Shown in pieces: positions 7,040-15,271 of a DNA stretch of 15,271 bases. The notes under the pieces were generated by a model, which was not told the origin of the DNA, did not search any database, and worked only from the letters and a program-made list of their open reading frames with translations. The DNA lies in assembly GCA_041584055.1 (NCBI GenBank), contig JBFHER010000070.1, positions 1 to 15,271 of the forward strand, in the 5' to 3' direction. The stretch comes from JBFHER01 sp041584055. Its GTDB lineage: Bacteria > Bacteroidota > Bacteroidia > Bacteroidales > UBA5342. Position numbers and translations under genes: made by a program. Within the stretch, counting starts at the first letter, position 1. Each line of letters opens with the position of its first letter.

Positions 7040-8434
7040 ATGAAACAGAAGAAAAACTATCTTGTCTTATTGGTGTATGCCATGCTCAGCATGGGATGGA
7101 CTGTTGTTGCCGAGACGAACGTTCAAAAGATATATAATTTGAATGATTTTGGTGGCGTAGGGGATGGTGTTTCTCTGAATACCCTTGCTTTACAAAATGC
7201 AATCAACCACTGCACTGAATCAGGAGGTGGAATTGTTAGGATTCCTACTGGACAATTTGTGATCGGAACGATTCATCTCAAAAGCAATGTCACCCTCTCA
7301 TTCGATCATGGCGCTGAATTATGGGGAAGTCAGGATATAAATGACTATCCCACGGATAAGCTGAGACGGGCACGTGAGGGGCAATCGCAATGCTTGCTTT
7401 ACGCCGAAGACGCATCCAATATCTGCATTGAAGGTCTTGGAGTAATTGACGGCAGGGGAACGCCTGAGGCCTTCCCAAAACGCCGACCAGGTCAACGCGG
7501 GGACAATCGTCCAAGACTGCTCCGTTTTGAGAACTGTGAAAACATTACATTCTCAGGTCTTACTTATAAACGTCCGGCCTTTTGGGGCCTGCATCTGGTC
7601 GACTGCAAAAATATTCTTTTTGATGCAATCACACTTCGATTTCAAAACAATGGCCAAAACAATGATGGACTTGATTTGGATGGCTGTGAAGATGTACGTA
7701 TTGATAATTGCGACATTCAATCTGGAGACGATGGTATTTGCCTTAAAAGTTCACGCTATCCATGTCGTAATATTTCAATTCGAGGATGCAGGGTCAGCAG
7801 CCATACAGCTCCGTTAAAATTTGGGTCTTCAACACATGGCGGTTTCATCAATGTGAGCCTTAGCAACTGCTACTTTTACGACAGTCCGATGGGGGCAATA
7901 AAACTGGCTTTAGTTGACGGTGGTCGTCTGGAAAATATCAGAATATCAAGGCTTGTGATGGAAAACGTTGGCTGCCCCATTTTTATCCGTTTGGGGAGCA
8001 GAGGCAGTACCTTTGGTAAAGGAGGGAAGGCTCCTGTTGGCACCTTGAAGAATATCCACATTAGTGATGTGATTGCAGAAGTAACCATCCAGGATCGTGA
8101 CGCATCAGGTGATTACTCAGAAATGGAGAGAGCGAAAGCAGGCCCAATTATGATCACAGGCATCCCCGGACATTATGTAGAGAATGTTGTTCTTGAAAAT
8201 ATTCAGATTTCATATCCTGGTCTGGGCACACAAGAGGATCGAAAGCGACTTGTAAAAGAGGATGAAGACCGTTATCCCGAACAATTTTTCTTTGGCGTTT
8301 TACCTGCCTGGGGAGCTTATATACGCCATGCAAAAAACATTCAGTTCAAAAATGTGACCATGGTCACCCGCGAAGCGGATGCACGTGAAATGATCATAAC
8401 GGAGGACGTTGAAAATTTTATAAACTTGAAATAA
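7040..8434 (+). CDS. GH28 family glycosidase, single domain
   Basis: This 464-residue secreted protein is the second GH28 enzyme of the cluster. Residues 1-24 are a signal peptide. The beta-helix begins at YNLNDFGGVGDG (32-43). Catalytic aspartates appear in NNDGLDLDG (207-215, Asp209) and SGDDGICLKS (228-237, Asp230/Asp231). The histidine motif position reads LKFGSSTHGG (259-268), so a histidine is present but not as GHG. IRLG (316-319) replaces RIK. It has no added binding module, unlike the GH28 at 3446. Both share the C-terminal PAW-x-x-x-IR-x-A-x-N pattern, so they belong to related subgroups, but they differ enough around the active site to suggest different linkages. The stop codon shares one base with the next start (TAATG, 8432-8436), so GH29 translation is probably coupled to this gene. 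Confidence 0.88.
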   Translation: MKQKKNYLVLLVYAMLSMGWTVVAETNVQKIYNLNDFGGVGDGVSLNTLALQNAINHCTESGGGIVRIPTGQFVIGTIHLKSNVTLSFDHGAELWGSQDINDYPTDKLRRAREGQSQCLLYAEDASNICIEGLGVIDGRGTPEAFPKRRPGQRGDNRPRLLRFENCENITFSGLTYKRPAFWGLHLVDCKNILFDAITLRFQNNGQNNDGLDLDGCEDVRIDNCDIQSGDDGICLKSSRYPCRNISIRGCRVSSHTAPLKFGSSTHGGFINVSLSNCYFYDSPMGAIKLALVDGGRLENIRISRLVMENVGCPIFIRLGSRGSTFGKGGKAPVGTLKNIHISDVIAEVTIQDRDASGDYSEMERAKAGPIMITGIPGHYVENVVLENIQISYPGLGTQEDRKRLVKEDEDRYPEQFFFGVLPAWGAYIRHAKNIQFKNVTMVTREADAREMIITEDVENFINLK

Positions 8435-9837
8435 TGAAGAAAACAGTTTTTACCATCTTACTTATTCTTTTGCTGCCGGTTCCTTTTTGGAGTCAGGTGG
8501 ATCTATCACATGTACCTCAGATCAATGAGACCAATGACCAACGAGACCAACGCATGCAGTGGTTTCGCGATGCTAAATTTGGTCTGTTTATTCATTGGGG
8601 ACCATCCAGTGTCACCCATACAGAAATCAGTTGGGGACGTGATGCAGAACGTACAATGGATATCCGCAATGGGATAAAACCTTCAGATCAGGTAGAACGC
8701 TATGGGCATGATTTTTACATGCCCGGGGAGCTTTATGATAATTTATATAAATATTTCAATCCGGTGAATTTTGACGCCGATAAATGGGTGAAGACAGCAC
8801 GCGATGCCGGGATGCAGTACATTGTCTTTACGGCCAAACATCATGACGGTTTTTCAAATTATCATACGGGATTGTCTAACTATTCCATCGCAAACTCCCC
8901 TTTTAAAAGGGATATCGTTAAGGAGTTGACAGATGCCTGTCACAAGGTTGGTATGAAAGTAGGGCTTTATTATTCAACACGCGACTGGTATCACCCCGCC
9001 TATCTGATTGGAGATAATGAAGTTTATGATGCCTTTTACCGCGGACAGGTGCAGGAATTGTTAACCAATTACGGTGATGTTGACATCATCTGGTTTGATC
9101 ATGTGGGTGGAAGAGACTGGAGCAAATGGAAGTTTGATGAACTCTTTTCAATGATGTATCAACACAATCCCAATCTCATTGTCAATAATAGAGGGGCGAA
9201 GTTTTGTGGCACTAAAACACCTGAGGACAAAGGGCCTGCTTCACCCGAAATAGAGAAGATGACCCAGGGTGACTTTGTGACACCTGAGGGAAGAATTGGT
9301 AAAATGGATCTTGCCCAGGACTGGGAATCTTGCATTCACGTGGGTAAGGGGTGGTCCTACCGCGGTGAGGGAGGATTTAAAACTTCTGAAGAATGCATCA
9401 AAATGCTGGTGAGTTGCACCACAGGGGGTGGTAACCTGCTTTTAAATTTTGGACCCCGTCCGGATGGCACGTTCACCGATGCAGAGTCCAGTGTAGCCTT
9501 GGCCATGGGCGAGTGGTTAAAGACTTATGGTGAGGCCATCTATGGCACCAGAGGAGGTCCTTATGACAACGGAGAGTGGGGTGGGTCCTGCCACAAGGGA
9601 AATAAGCTTTATCTGCATGTGTTCGAGTGCCCGGAAGAGGGACTTGAACTGGGACGCTTGCCTGCCAAAGTACTTTCCGCGCGTACCTTAAACGGAGGAA
9701 AGGTTAAAGTTGCTCAAAACGATGATGGCTTGATTGTTAGGGTAGCAGCAAACGATTTTGAGACACCTGTTACCGTTGTTGAATTAACCCTTGATAAGGA
9801 ACTTTTATCCGGGACAATAATTGGTGATGCACTTTAG
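8434..9837 (+). CDS. secreted GH29 alpha-L-fucosidase
   Basis: The protein has 467 residues and should release alpha-linked L-fucose by a retaining mechanism. Residues 1-20 form a signal peptide ending in a WSQ-type cleavage site. The family signatures are WFRDAKFGLFIHWG (43-56), FTAKHHDGF (132-140) and DVDIIWFDHVGG (215-226), where Asp222 is the expected nucleophile. Glu285 in FVTPEGR is a candidate acid/base, but this residue is poorly conserved in GH29 and the assignment is tentative. GGGNLLLNFGPRPDG (331-345) is the usual end of the barrel, followed by a C-terminal beta-sandwich. The ATG is fixed by the TAATG overlap with the upstream GH28 gene. It is followed by a 131-base gap, one of the longer ones in the operon. 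Family is firm; subfamily and linkage are not determined. Confidence 0.94.
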   Translation: MKKTVFTILLILLLPVPFWSQVDLSHVPQINETNDQRDQRMQWFRDAKFGLFIHWGPSSVTHTEISWGRDAERTMDIRNGIKPSDQVERYGHDFYMPGELYDNLYKYFNPVNFDADKWVKTARDAGMQYIVFTAKHHDGFSNYHTGLSNYSIANSPFKRDIVKELTDACHKVGMKVGLYYSTRDWYHPAYLIGDNEVYDAFYRGQVQELLTNYGDVDIIWFDHVGGRDWSKWKFDELFSMMYQHNPNLIVNNRGAKFCGTKTPEDKGPASPEIEKMTQGDFVTPEGRIGKMDLAQDWESCIHVGKGWSYRGEGGFKTSEECIKMLVSCTTGGGNLLLNFGPRPDGTFTDAESSVALAMGEWLKTYGEAIYGTRGGPYDNGEWGGSCHKGNKLYLHVFECPEEGLELGRLPAKVLSARTLNGGKVKVAQNDDGLIVRVAANDFETPVTVVELTLDKELLSGTIIGDAL

Positions 9838-9968
9838 AAAAATAAAGTAATATGATAAATAATGTGACATGCAGTATTTTCATAAAATGTGAGTTATTGG
9901 GGAGCGTAGGCGAATATTAGTGGACAAAATTGAAAATATAGTTGAAATTTAAATTAGAGATAAACGCA

Positions 9969-10292
9969 ATGATTGCACAAAATAAAGACATAGAAGCCAG
10001 GGTGCTGGATGAAAAGGTGAGTAGAAAAGTATTGTTACATCAGGATGCGATGATGTTAGTTGAGTTTACGTTTAAGAAGGGAGGTCTAGGCCTGCCACAC
10101 AGTCATGCAGACCATGAACAGGTAGGCTATATCGCCAGCGGTGTTTTTAAGGTTACCGTGGGTGATAGGACAGAAATTCTGACCCGCGGAGATAGTTATT
10201 ATGCTGCAAAGAATGAAATACATGGTGTGGAAGCTTTAGAGGATGGTAAAATTGTAGATGCGTTTACACCCATACGTAAGGATTTTTTATAA
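9969..10292 (+). CDS. kdgF: KdgF-like cupin, uronate-processing
   Basis: This 107-residue cytoplasmic single-cupin protein resembles KdgF, which speeds conversion of the unsaturated uronate released by pectin or alginate lyases into its linear keto form. Metal ligands are likely His44, His46 (PHSHADHEQ), Gln51 and His85 (NEIHG). The tail VDAFTPIRKDFL places Asp97, Phe99 and Arg103 at the same spacing as the catalytic Asp, Phe and Arg described, from memory, for Yersinia KdgF. The ATG at 9969 is preferred to a TTG at 9942, because the residues added by the TTG lie outside the family fold and the ATG gives the family's usual length. It has no signal peptide, unlike its neighbours, so it works after uptake. 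Its position just before a heparinase II/III-like lyase strengthens the uronate role. A general sugar-binding cupin is the alternative. Confidence 0.78.
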   Translation: MIAQNKDIEARVLDEKVSRKVLLHQDAMMLVEFTFKKGGLGLPHSHADHEQVGYIASGVFKVTVGDRTEILTRGDSYYAAKNEIHGVEALEDGKIVDAFTPIRKDFL

Positions 10293-10314
10293 GTACTTTT
10301 AAAAGAAATGTCAT

Positions 10315-12414
10315 ATGTCCAAATGGATTATTTGCTTCGTTACTGCTGCAATGGCTTTATTTTACGAGCCCTGCCATGGAATCAGTCCGGAAGAAATGAA
10401 GGAGGCTATTGGAAATAATCTGGATCATCCCTACCTCTACTTTTCTGCTGAGGAATTGCCTGAATTACATGACCGGGTCAGAAATGATGAGGTTTGTAAG
10501 GATATTTATGCCAGACTTTTAAGAGAAGGGGAAAAACTTTTAACGACAGATGTAGAGAAAATACCTCCCAGGGAGGATCGAAATCCCCGTTATACCGGAG
10601 ATTGGAGCTATCATAATTATATTGATAACAATCGTGATAAGGCTTTGCGTCTGGCTTTCCTGTATCAGATGACCGGTAATGAGAAGTTTGCACAAAAAGC
10701 TTTTGAGTATGCGGATGTGGTTTGTGATGTGTCGCACTGGGAGGATCGTGCGCATCAGTTTCCCATTATTTACAGCCGGATAATGCCCTGGGGTGTTCCC
10801 GATGATCAGGTGGTTTTTAACTACGATCTTTATACGGGACACACCGCACACGCAATGGGGGTGGTGTATGATTGGATCTATGATTGGTTGGATGTGAGGC
10901 AACGTGACCGAATTCGGGGTGCCCTGCTTGAAAAAGCCATATTACGGGTCAGGGGTAACTGGGATTATCACTGGTGGGCCCATGCGTACAGGTGCAACTG
11001 GATGACCCATTGTGCCAGTGGTGCCGGCATGGCTTCGCTTGCTCTGCTATCAGAAGATCCCCAACTGATGGATGTGGTGACTGAATCTTACAACCGTATC
11101 TGGAGAACTTTTGACGAAATAGGCATTGACGGTGGCTGGCAGGAGGGAACGGGATACTCCAGAGACATCTTTGAGTGGGCAGTGATGTATGGAGAACCTT
11201 TAAAACGAGTTACAAGGGGCAAATATACCCTTTTAAATCATCCCAGAATAAAGGAACATCCGGTAAGCTTCCTGCTTTGGACCTTATTACCGCCGGATCA
11301 AAAAGTAAACTTTGGCGATACTGGCAACAAAGTAATCCGAAAAAGTGCCGTATTTAATGTGCTTGCGGAAGAAATGCAGTCCCCAGAGGCTGCCTGGTAT
11401 GCAAAAAACATATGCGAAAGTGAGCGAAACAGTTTCTGGGATATCATATTTCCCCTTACAACGGTGAAACCGGCGCTGCCCGTGATGAAATCACGTCATT
11501 TTCGAACAATCGATTACGTGGTGATGCGTTCGAGCTTTACAGATACTGAAACAGTGACCCTGGCATGCAAGGCCGGGCGACACACGGATCCTCATCATGG
11601 GCATCTGGATTGTGGTGACTGGGATGTTCACTGGCGTGGCGAAAGTTACATACGAGGAATTGGTAATATCCCCTATGATCAAAAGTGTTTTGATGATGAA
11701 CGCTGGACTTACCCTCAGGCTGGCAGCGATGGACAAAATGTTCTTTTTGTAAATGGTGAAAAACAAATTCCTGGCAAGTGGCGGGGCGAACCAATGGATG
11801 AAAACATTGGTGGTGATATTTTAGAGTACCGTTATGGCGATGCTCAGGAATACGTATTGATGGATTGTTCAAATGCCTATCCGAAAAAGGAACTAAAAAA
11901 ATGGCGTCGCCATTTTACCTTTGAAAAGCCTTTGATCACAGTTCTGCTTGATGAAGTTGAAAGCGTAGATGGTGCACATATTGAAAGCCGGATTCATCCC
12001 ATTGGAGATGTAGAAGTGCCAAACGATAATGCCTACCTGCTACTGCATGGCAAAAACGGAACAATGGCAGTGATTGCTGTGGCCAATGTGCCGCATCAAT
12101 TTGTTTCGGGCAATCATGCTTATAAGCCTGAAAAGTTGAATGCAAAGTTGCAAATGATTCCCTATGTTGATATAGAACTGAAAGCATCAGGTAGCAAATC
12201 GCTGGTATCAACCGTTGTCCTACCGGTTAAAGATGCCTCCGAAGCACGTGCGATTGCGGAGTCAGTTGAGCGTAAAGTCGGGGAAGACAGTTCACTGATG
12301 CTCTCTTTCCGGTTTAAAGAAAAAATGCATGTTTACCGCTATGTTAGCAGCGATCATGGACTTGTATTGAGACCTAATGATGGGTTTGCTTATGAAACCT
12401 TGTTGAATAATTAA
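10315..12414 (+). CDS. secreted heparinase II/III-like polysaccharide lyase
   Basis: The product has 699 residues and a signal peptide (1-22). It has the two-part layout of the heparinase II/III fold. The first part is an (alpha/alpha) toroid at about 40-370, with YRCNWMTHCASGAGMASLALL-type helix content (225-245) and GGWQEGTGYSRD (273-284), where Tyr281 is a good catalytic candidate. The second is a beta-sandwich from about 390, with HTDPHHGHLDCGDW (423-436), the usual metal and catalytic histidine strand, and RRHFTFEK (531-538) plus a VLLDEV strand. Lyases of this fold (families PL12, PL15, PL17, PL21 and others) cleave uronate linkages by beta-elimination and leave unsaturated ends. I cannot assign the PL family, so substrate is open; the KdgF-like gene 22 bases upstream makes a uronic acid chain likely. 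Asn228 is a likely substrate contact. Confidence 0.85.
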   Translation: MSKWIICFVTAAMALFYEPCHGISPEEMKEAIGNNLDHPYLYFSAEELPELHDRVRNDEVCKDIYARLLREGEKLLTTDVEKIPPREDRNPRYTGDWSYHNYIDNNRDKALRLAFLYQMTGNEKFAQKAFEYADVVCDVSHWEDRAHQFPIIYSRIMPWGVPDDQVVFNYDLYTGHTAHAMGVVYDWIYDWLDVRQRDRIRGALLEKAILRVRGNWDYHWWAHAYRCNWMTHCASGAGMASLALLSEDPQLMDVVTESYNRIWRTFDEIGIDGGWQEGTGYSRDIFEWAVMYGEPLKRVTRGKYTLLNHPRIKEHPVSFLLWTLLPPDQKVNFGDTGNKVIRKSAVFNVLAEEMQSPEAAWYAKNICESERNSFWDIIFPLTTVKPALPVMKSRHFRTIDYVVMRSSFTDTETVTLACKAGRHTDPHHGHLDCGDWDVHWRGESYIRGIGNIPYDQKCFDDERWTYPQAGSDGQNVLFVNGEKQIPGKWRGEPMDENIGGDILEYRYGDAQEYVLMDCSNAYPKKELKKWRRHFTFEKPLITVLLDEVESVDGAHIESRIHPIGDVEVPNDNAYLLLHGKNGTMAVIAVANVPHQFVSGNHAYKPEKLNAKLQMIPYVDIELKASGSKSLVSTVVLPVKDASEARAIAESVERKVGEDSSLMLSFRFKEKMHVYRYVSSDHGLVLRPNDGFAYETLLNN

Positions 12415-12446
12415 TGATTGACTCTTATAAGAAAAGTATTTAGAGA

Positions 12447-15014
12447 ATGAGAAATCAGGTTGTGAAGAAATGGACAGTTATACTTCTTTTGTCCATCGGA
12501 TTTTGGGCAAAGCTGTATTCGGAGAAGATTGGCCCCTGGGAACTAGACTCATTGTATAAAGTTCCGGAGTGGGAAATCTCAAATCTTGCTCCTGTCAATG
12601 GGATGAAAAGTATTTTATACCATTCGCTGGAATACCTTGGGAATCCGGTGCAGGTTTTTGCATATTATAATGCTCCTGCAGGTGTTCCACCAGAAGGTGG
12701 TTGGCCTGCAGTCGTATATGCACATGGTGGTGGCGGAACAGCAATTTCGTCCTGGGTGACGTACTGGAACAATCACGGCTATGCATGTATTACAATGGAT
12801 CTGGAGGGACATTATCCCGAAACTGATGAAGACGGGAATCGTTATTCTACACCAAATCCGGGACCTGCTCGTTCGGGCGTTTTTAACGATTATGAAAAAA
12901 CGATTGAAGAACAATGGTATTACCATGCCATTGCCCAGGTTATTATTGCGCATACATTAATTGCATCTTTCCCAGAAGTAAATGCAACTAAGATTGGGGT
13001 TACAGGAACCAGTTGGGGAGGAACCATAACCAGTACAGTAATGGGCGTTGACAGCCGTTGGGCCTGGGCTACCCCTGTTTACGGTACGGGTTATCTCTCA
13101 GGCTCAGACGGAAATCAGGGACGACAATTGGCGAAAGATGATGATAAGATTGCCTTTGTTGATACTTATTACGACGGCTCTGTATATTTTGAGAATGTTA
13201 CGTTCCCTACCATGTGGGTAACCGGAACAAATGATTACCATTTTCCTTTGACAATTAGTCAGAAATCGTCCCAATCGGTTAATGGACCCGCAACATTACT
13301 TTGGGCACTTCGCTTCGGCCATGGCAATACGACGGCACAAAACCTTGATCAAATGTATTTATTTGCGGATCAAGTGGTGAAAGACGGCCCCTCTTTGATT
13401 AAATTTGAAAAGCCTGTTCTGGAAGGAAACAGGTTGTATGCCAGGTATGCTACTGACTTGTCAGTGAACAGCGCCCAAATTCTATACACCTACGATCGGT
13501 CTGCCATATGGCCCGATAAATACTGGTATAGTAAAGATGCGACCGTAATAGGTGATTCCATCATTGCAATCGTTCCCGCCGGTGCTTGTGTCGCATTTCT
13601 GAATGCTACCGATTCCCGAGGAGCCACGGTTAATACAGAATACATAGAGATAGAGGTTAAAACGGAGAATTGGACCGGTGATACCATTCAAATTGCACCA
13701 CGCACTAAGGATGTATTTTGCATTGGCATCGATAAAAATGAATCTGTTTCTTTAACTGAACGCATGTTTAGTGATGATTTAACATGGGAAGAGATAGACC
13801 GGGGAAATGGATATTATTCTTATCAGCATATTAAAACAGGCTTTTGCATGCATGGAGGAAATCCTGACCAGGAAGGAGAAGATGTCTACCTGTGGAATTG
13901 TGACAGCGAAGATGACGATCAACTGTGGTTAAAGGCTGAAGCTGATTCGGGCTACTACCGTTTGTTAAAAGCAAATATGCCTGAATTAGCCCTGACTTTT
14001 GAAAATAATAATGTGTTGTTGAAGGCCGCAGACGAGAACAATCAACTGCAACATTGGAAAAATATAAGCTATAGTCAACTGGCGTTTAAAATTACAGATG
14101 GTTCCAACTTTAAGAATCTCGAAGGCGTTTCTATTTTGGTAGATGGGCAAACTCTGGAAAGCGATAATTCGGGTGAAGCAATGGTGAATTTAAGTAACAA
14201 GCAATACAGCATTGCATTATTTAAAAAAGGCTACCTACCTGTGTCCTTAAACCTCGATCTTGTAGAGGATACGCTGCTACAGCTCAAGTTTGAAAAGGAG
14301 CGTTATGCTTGCACCTTGCAGGTTTCAAATGTTGAAAGCAATCAGGCATTGTCAGATGTTTTAATGGAATTAAATGATTCCGTTTATAAGTCCGATGAGG
14401 AAGGACGTATTTATTTGATGCTTGAGTTTGGAACGCATGCTTATGTTTTAGGCTTGGAAGCTTATAACAATATCAATGAAACCATTACCATCGAAAGCGA
14501 TACAACCATCTACGTACAAATGGAATTGTTTAAATACCGTTTGGCTTTCAGAGTAAAAGATGCCACAACAAATGCCTTGATTCCCTATACAACGATTGTT
14601 CTGAACAACATGGTTTATGAAACAAATCCCTATGGAAGCCTTTCGTTTGAGTTACCACCCGAAAGTCTAAGCTATGTTATCAGCAAAGATGGATATGAGA
14701 AAATCTCAGGAATGTTTACACTTGAAAAAGATACAACAATTACACATTTTTTGAATGAATCAGCATTAGCTTTAGGTTTGAAAAAAAATGAAATCAACAT
14801 TTATCCTAACCCATGTTTAGACATTATAAATATAACTGGTTTTGATAATGAATATGAGCTTAATTATAAGATTATTAATGGGATGGGTGCTGTAGTGCAA
14901 GAAGGAGTGCTTGGCGAAAAGTTGGATGTTTCGGAATTGTATTCGGGAGTCTATTTTTTATTTTTAAAAGATAATAAAGGGGAATTATTTAATCACATAC
15001 TTATTAAACAATAA
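12447..15014 (+). CDS. multidomain secreted esterase with lectin-like domain and T9SS sorting domain
   Basis: This 855-residue protein is probably a carbohydrate deacylase. Residues 1-25 are a signal peptide. An alpha/beta-hydrolase of the acetyl-xylan-esterase-like type spans about 40-310: oxyanion-type HGGGGT (93-98), nucleophile elbow GTSWGG (187-192, Ser189), acid Asp263 in TGTNDYHF, and His292 in FGHG. A beta-sandwich follows to about 405. Residues 455-540 resemble a ricin-type lectin with two QxW-like motifs, QLW (492-494) and QHW (535-537). Three tandem carboxypeptidase-regulatory-like beta-sandwiches lie at about 546-617, 622-692 and 698-769. Residues 783-855 form a type A sorting domain for type IX secretion, starting at the INIYPNP motif. 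It is the only product here with that tail, so it is probably exported across the outer membrane and surface-attached or released. The acyl group removed is unknown. Confidence 0.82.
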   Translation: MRNQVVKKWTVILLLSIGFWAKLYSEKIGPWELDSLYKVPEWEISNLAPVNGMKSILYHSLEYLGNPVQVFAYYNAPAGVPPEGGWPAVVYAHGGGGTAISSWVTYWNNHGYACITMDLEGHYPETDEDGNRYSTPNPGPARSGVFNDYEKTIEEQWYYHAIAQVIIAHTLIASFPEVNATKIGVTGTSWGGTITSTVMGVDSRWAWATPVYGTGYLSGSDGNQGRQLAKDDDKIAFVDTYYDGSVYFENVTFPTMWVTGTNDYHFPLTISQKSSQSVNGPATLLWALRFGHGNTTAQNLDQMYLFADQVVKDGPSLIKFEKPVLEGNRLYARYATDLSVNSAQILYTYDRSAIWPDKYWYSKDATVIGDSIIAIVPAGACVAFLNATDSRGATVNTEYIEIEVKTENWTGDTIQIAPRTKDVFCIGIDKNESVSLTERMFSDDLTWEEIDRGNGYYSYQHIKTGFCMHGGNPDQEGEDVYLWNCDSEDDDQLWLKAEADSGYYRLLKANMPELALTFENNNVLLKAADENNQLQHWKNISYSQLAFKITDGSNFKNLEGVSILVDGQTLESDNSGEAMVNLSNKQYSIALFKKGYLPVSLNLDLVEDTLLQLKFEKERYACTLQVSNVESNQALSDVLMELNDSVYKSDEEGRIYLMLEFGTHAYVLGLEAYNNINETITIESDTTIYVQMELFKYRLAFRVKDATTNALIPYTTIVLNNMVYETNPYGSLSFELPPESLSYVISKDGYEKISGMFTLEKDTTITHFLNESALALGLKKNEINIYPNPCLDIINITGFDNEYELNYKIINGMGAVVQEGVLGEKLDVSELYSGVYFLFLKDNKGELFNHILIKQ

Positions 15015-15033
15015 AATTTTAAAAGAGATAAAA

Positions 15034-15271
15034 ATGAAAATAACTGTACGCTTTTGTGTTTTACTGGTGGTGTTTAGTACAACATTATCAGGTTTATCAC
15101 AGCCGGTTTGGGAAGGTGACTGGTCTAAAGTTAGACGGTACGGCCATGGACAGGAAAGGTTCTTGTTTTCGGATGAACAATTAAAGTACATTGATGAAAA
15201 CATAGCCTATATCACACTTGAAAAGATTCATGGATCCGGCGTTTATTCAGGAGGGAATCTGGATCAATCCA
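15034..15271 (+). CDS. N-terminus of a secreted protein of unknown function, cut by the window edge
   Basis: An open frame begins 19 bases after the esterase stop with a standard signal peptide (MKITVRFCVLLVVFSTTLSGLSQ) and runs to the right edge, 79 codons. The mature part begins QPVWEGDWSKVRRYG and continues with FSDEQLKYIDENIAYITLEKIHG. A pattern of a helix followed by an ITLEK strand near the N-terminus is reminiscent of secreted TIM-barrel proteins annotated as putative glycoside hydrolases in Bacteroidota, but this is weak. It is the next member of the operon. No catalytic residues are visible. Confidence 0.7.
   Translation, partial: MKITVRFCVLLVVFSTTLSGLSQPVWEGDWSKVRRYGHGQERFLFSDEQLKYIDENIAYITLEKIHGSGVYSGGNLDQS

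Noticed and set aside
7446..7817. 123-codon frame within the second GH28 gene
   Set aside because: It is an out-of-frame shadow of a gene with intact beta-helix motifs and shows no own family features.
9876..9888. Small hairpin ATTTT-CAT-AAAAT between the GH29 and cupin genes
   Set aside because: Five A/T pairs only and no following T-run; not a credible terminator or regulatory site.
9942..9968. TTG start for the cupin gene
   Set aside because: It adds nine residues outside the conserved fold; the ATG at 9969 gives the usual family length.
10540..10902. 120-codon frame on the minus strand within the lyase gene
   Set aside because: Antisense shadow, rich in His and Ile, without recognisable domains; the plus-strand gene is clearly real.

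Overview
The window is a same-strand run of secreted carbohydrate-active enzymes from the phylum Bacteroidota. Three things point to that phylum: a C-terminal sorting domain of the type IX secretion system on the 855-residue esterase, A-rich weak ribosome-binding regions, and a gene mix (GH116, two GH28, GH29, sulfatase, heparinase II/III-like lyase, KdgF-like cupin, esterase) typical of polysaccharide utilization loci in marine or gut Bacteroidota. The sequence alone does not fix a genus.

Layout. Positions 3-647 hold the C-terminal end of a GH116 enzyme cut by the left edge. A gap of about 410 bases follows, with a possible weak terminator and a heptanucleotide tandem repeat (940-1044) that stops 14 bases before the next start codon. 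From 1059 to the right edge all genes run left to right with short gaps or overlaps and look like one operon: an unclassified glycosidase-like protein (1059-3449), a GH28 enzyme with an N-terminal carbohydrate-binding module (3446-5305), a small remnant of a beta-helix protein (5295-5411), a family S1 sulfatase (5426-6949), a second GH28 enzyme (7040-8434), a GH29 alpha-L-fucosidase (8434-9837), a KdgF-like cupin (9969-10292), a heparinase II/III-like protein (10315-12414), a multidomain esterase (12447-15014) and the start of another secreted protein (15034 onward).

How the genes may work together (inference). The set suggests breakdown of a branched, fucosylated, sulfated and acylated polysaccharide that contains uronic acid. 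Esterase and sulfatase would remove substituents, GH29 and GH116 would trim fucose and beta-linked glucose or xylose side residues, GH28 enzymes would hydrolyse galacturonic-acid-type or related linkages, and the lyase would cut uronate linkages to leave unsaturated ends. The KdgF-like cupin, the only product without a signal peptide, would process the resulting unsaturated monosaccharide. No SusC/SusD pair, transporter or regulator lies in the window, so uptake and control must be encoded elsewhere.

The points most worth a second look are the heptamer repeat against a start codon, the beta-helix remnant between the first GH28 gene and the sulfatase, the unclassified protein at 1059-3449 with an unexpected inserted segment, and the altered catalytic motifs of both GH28 proteins.
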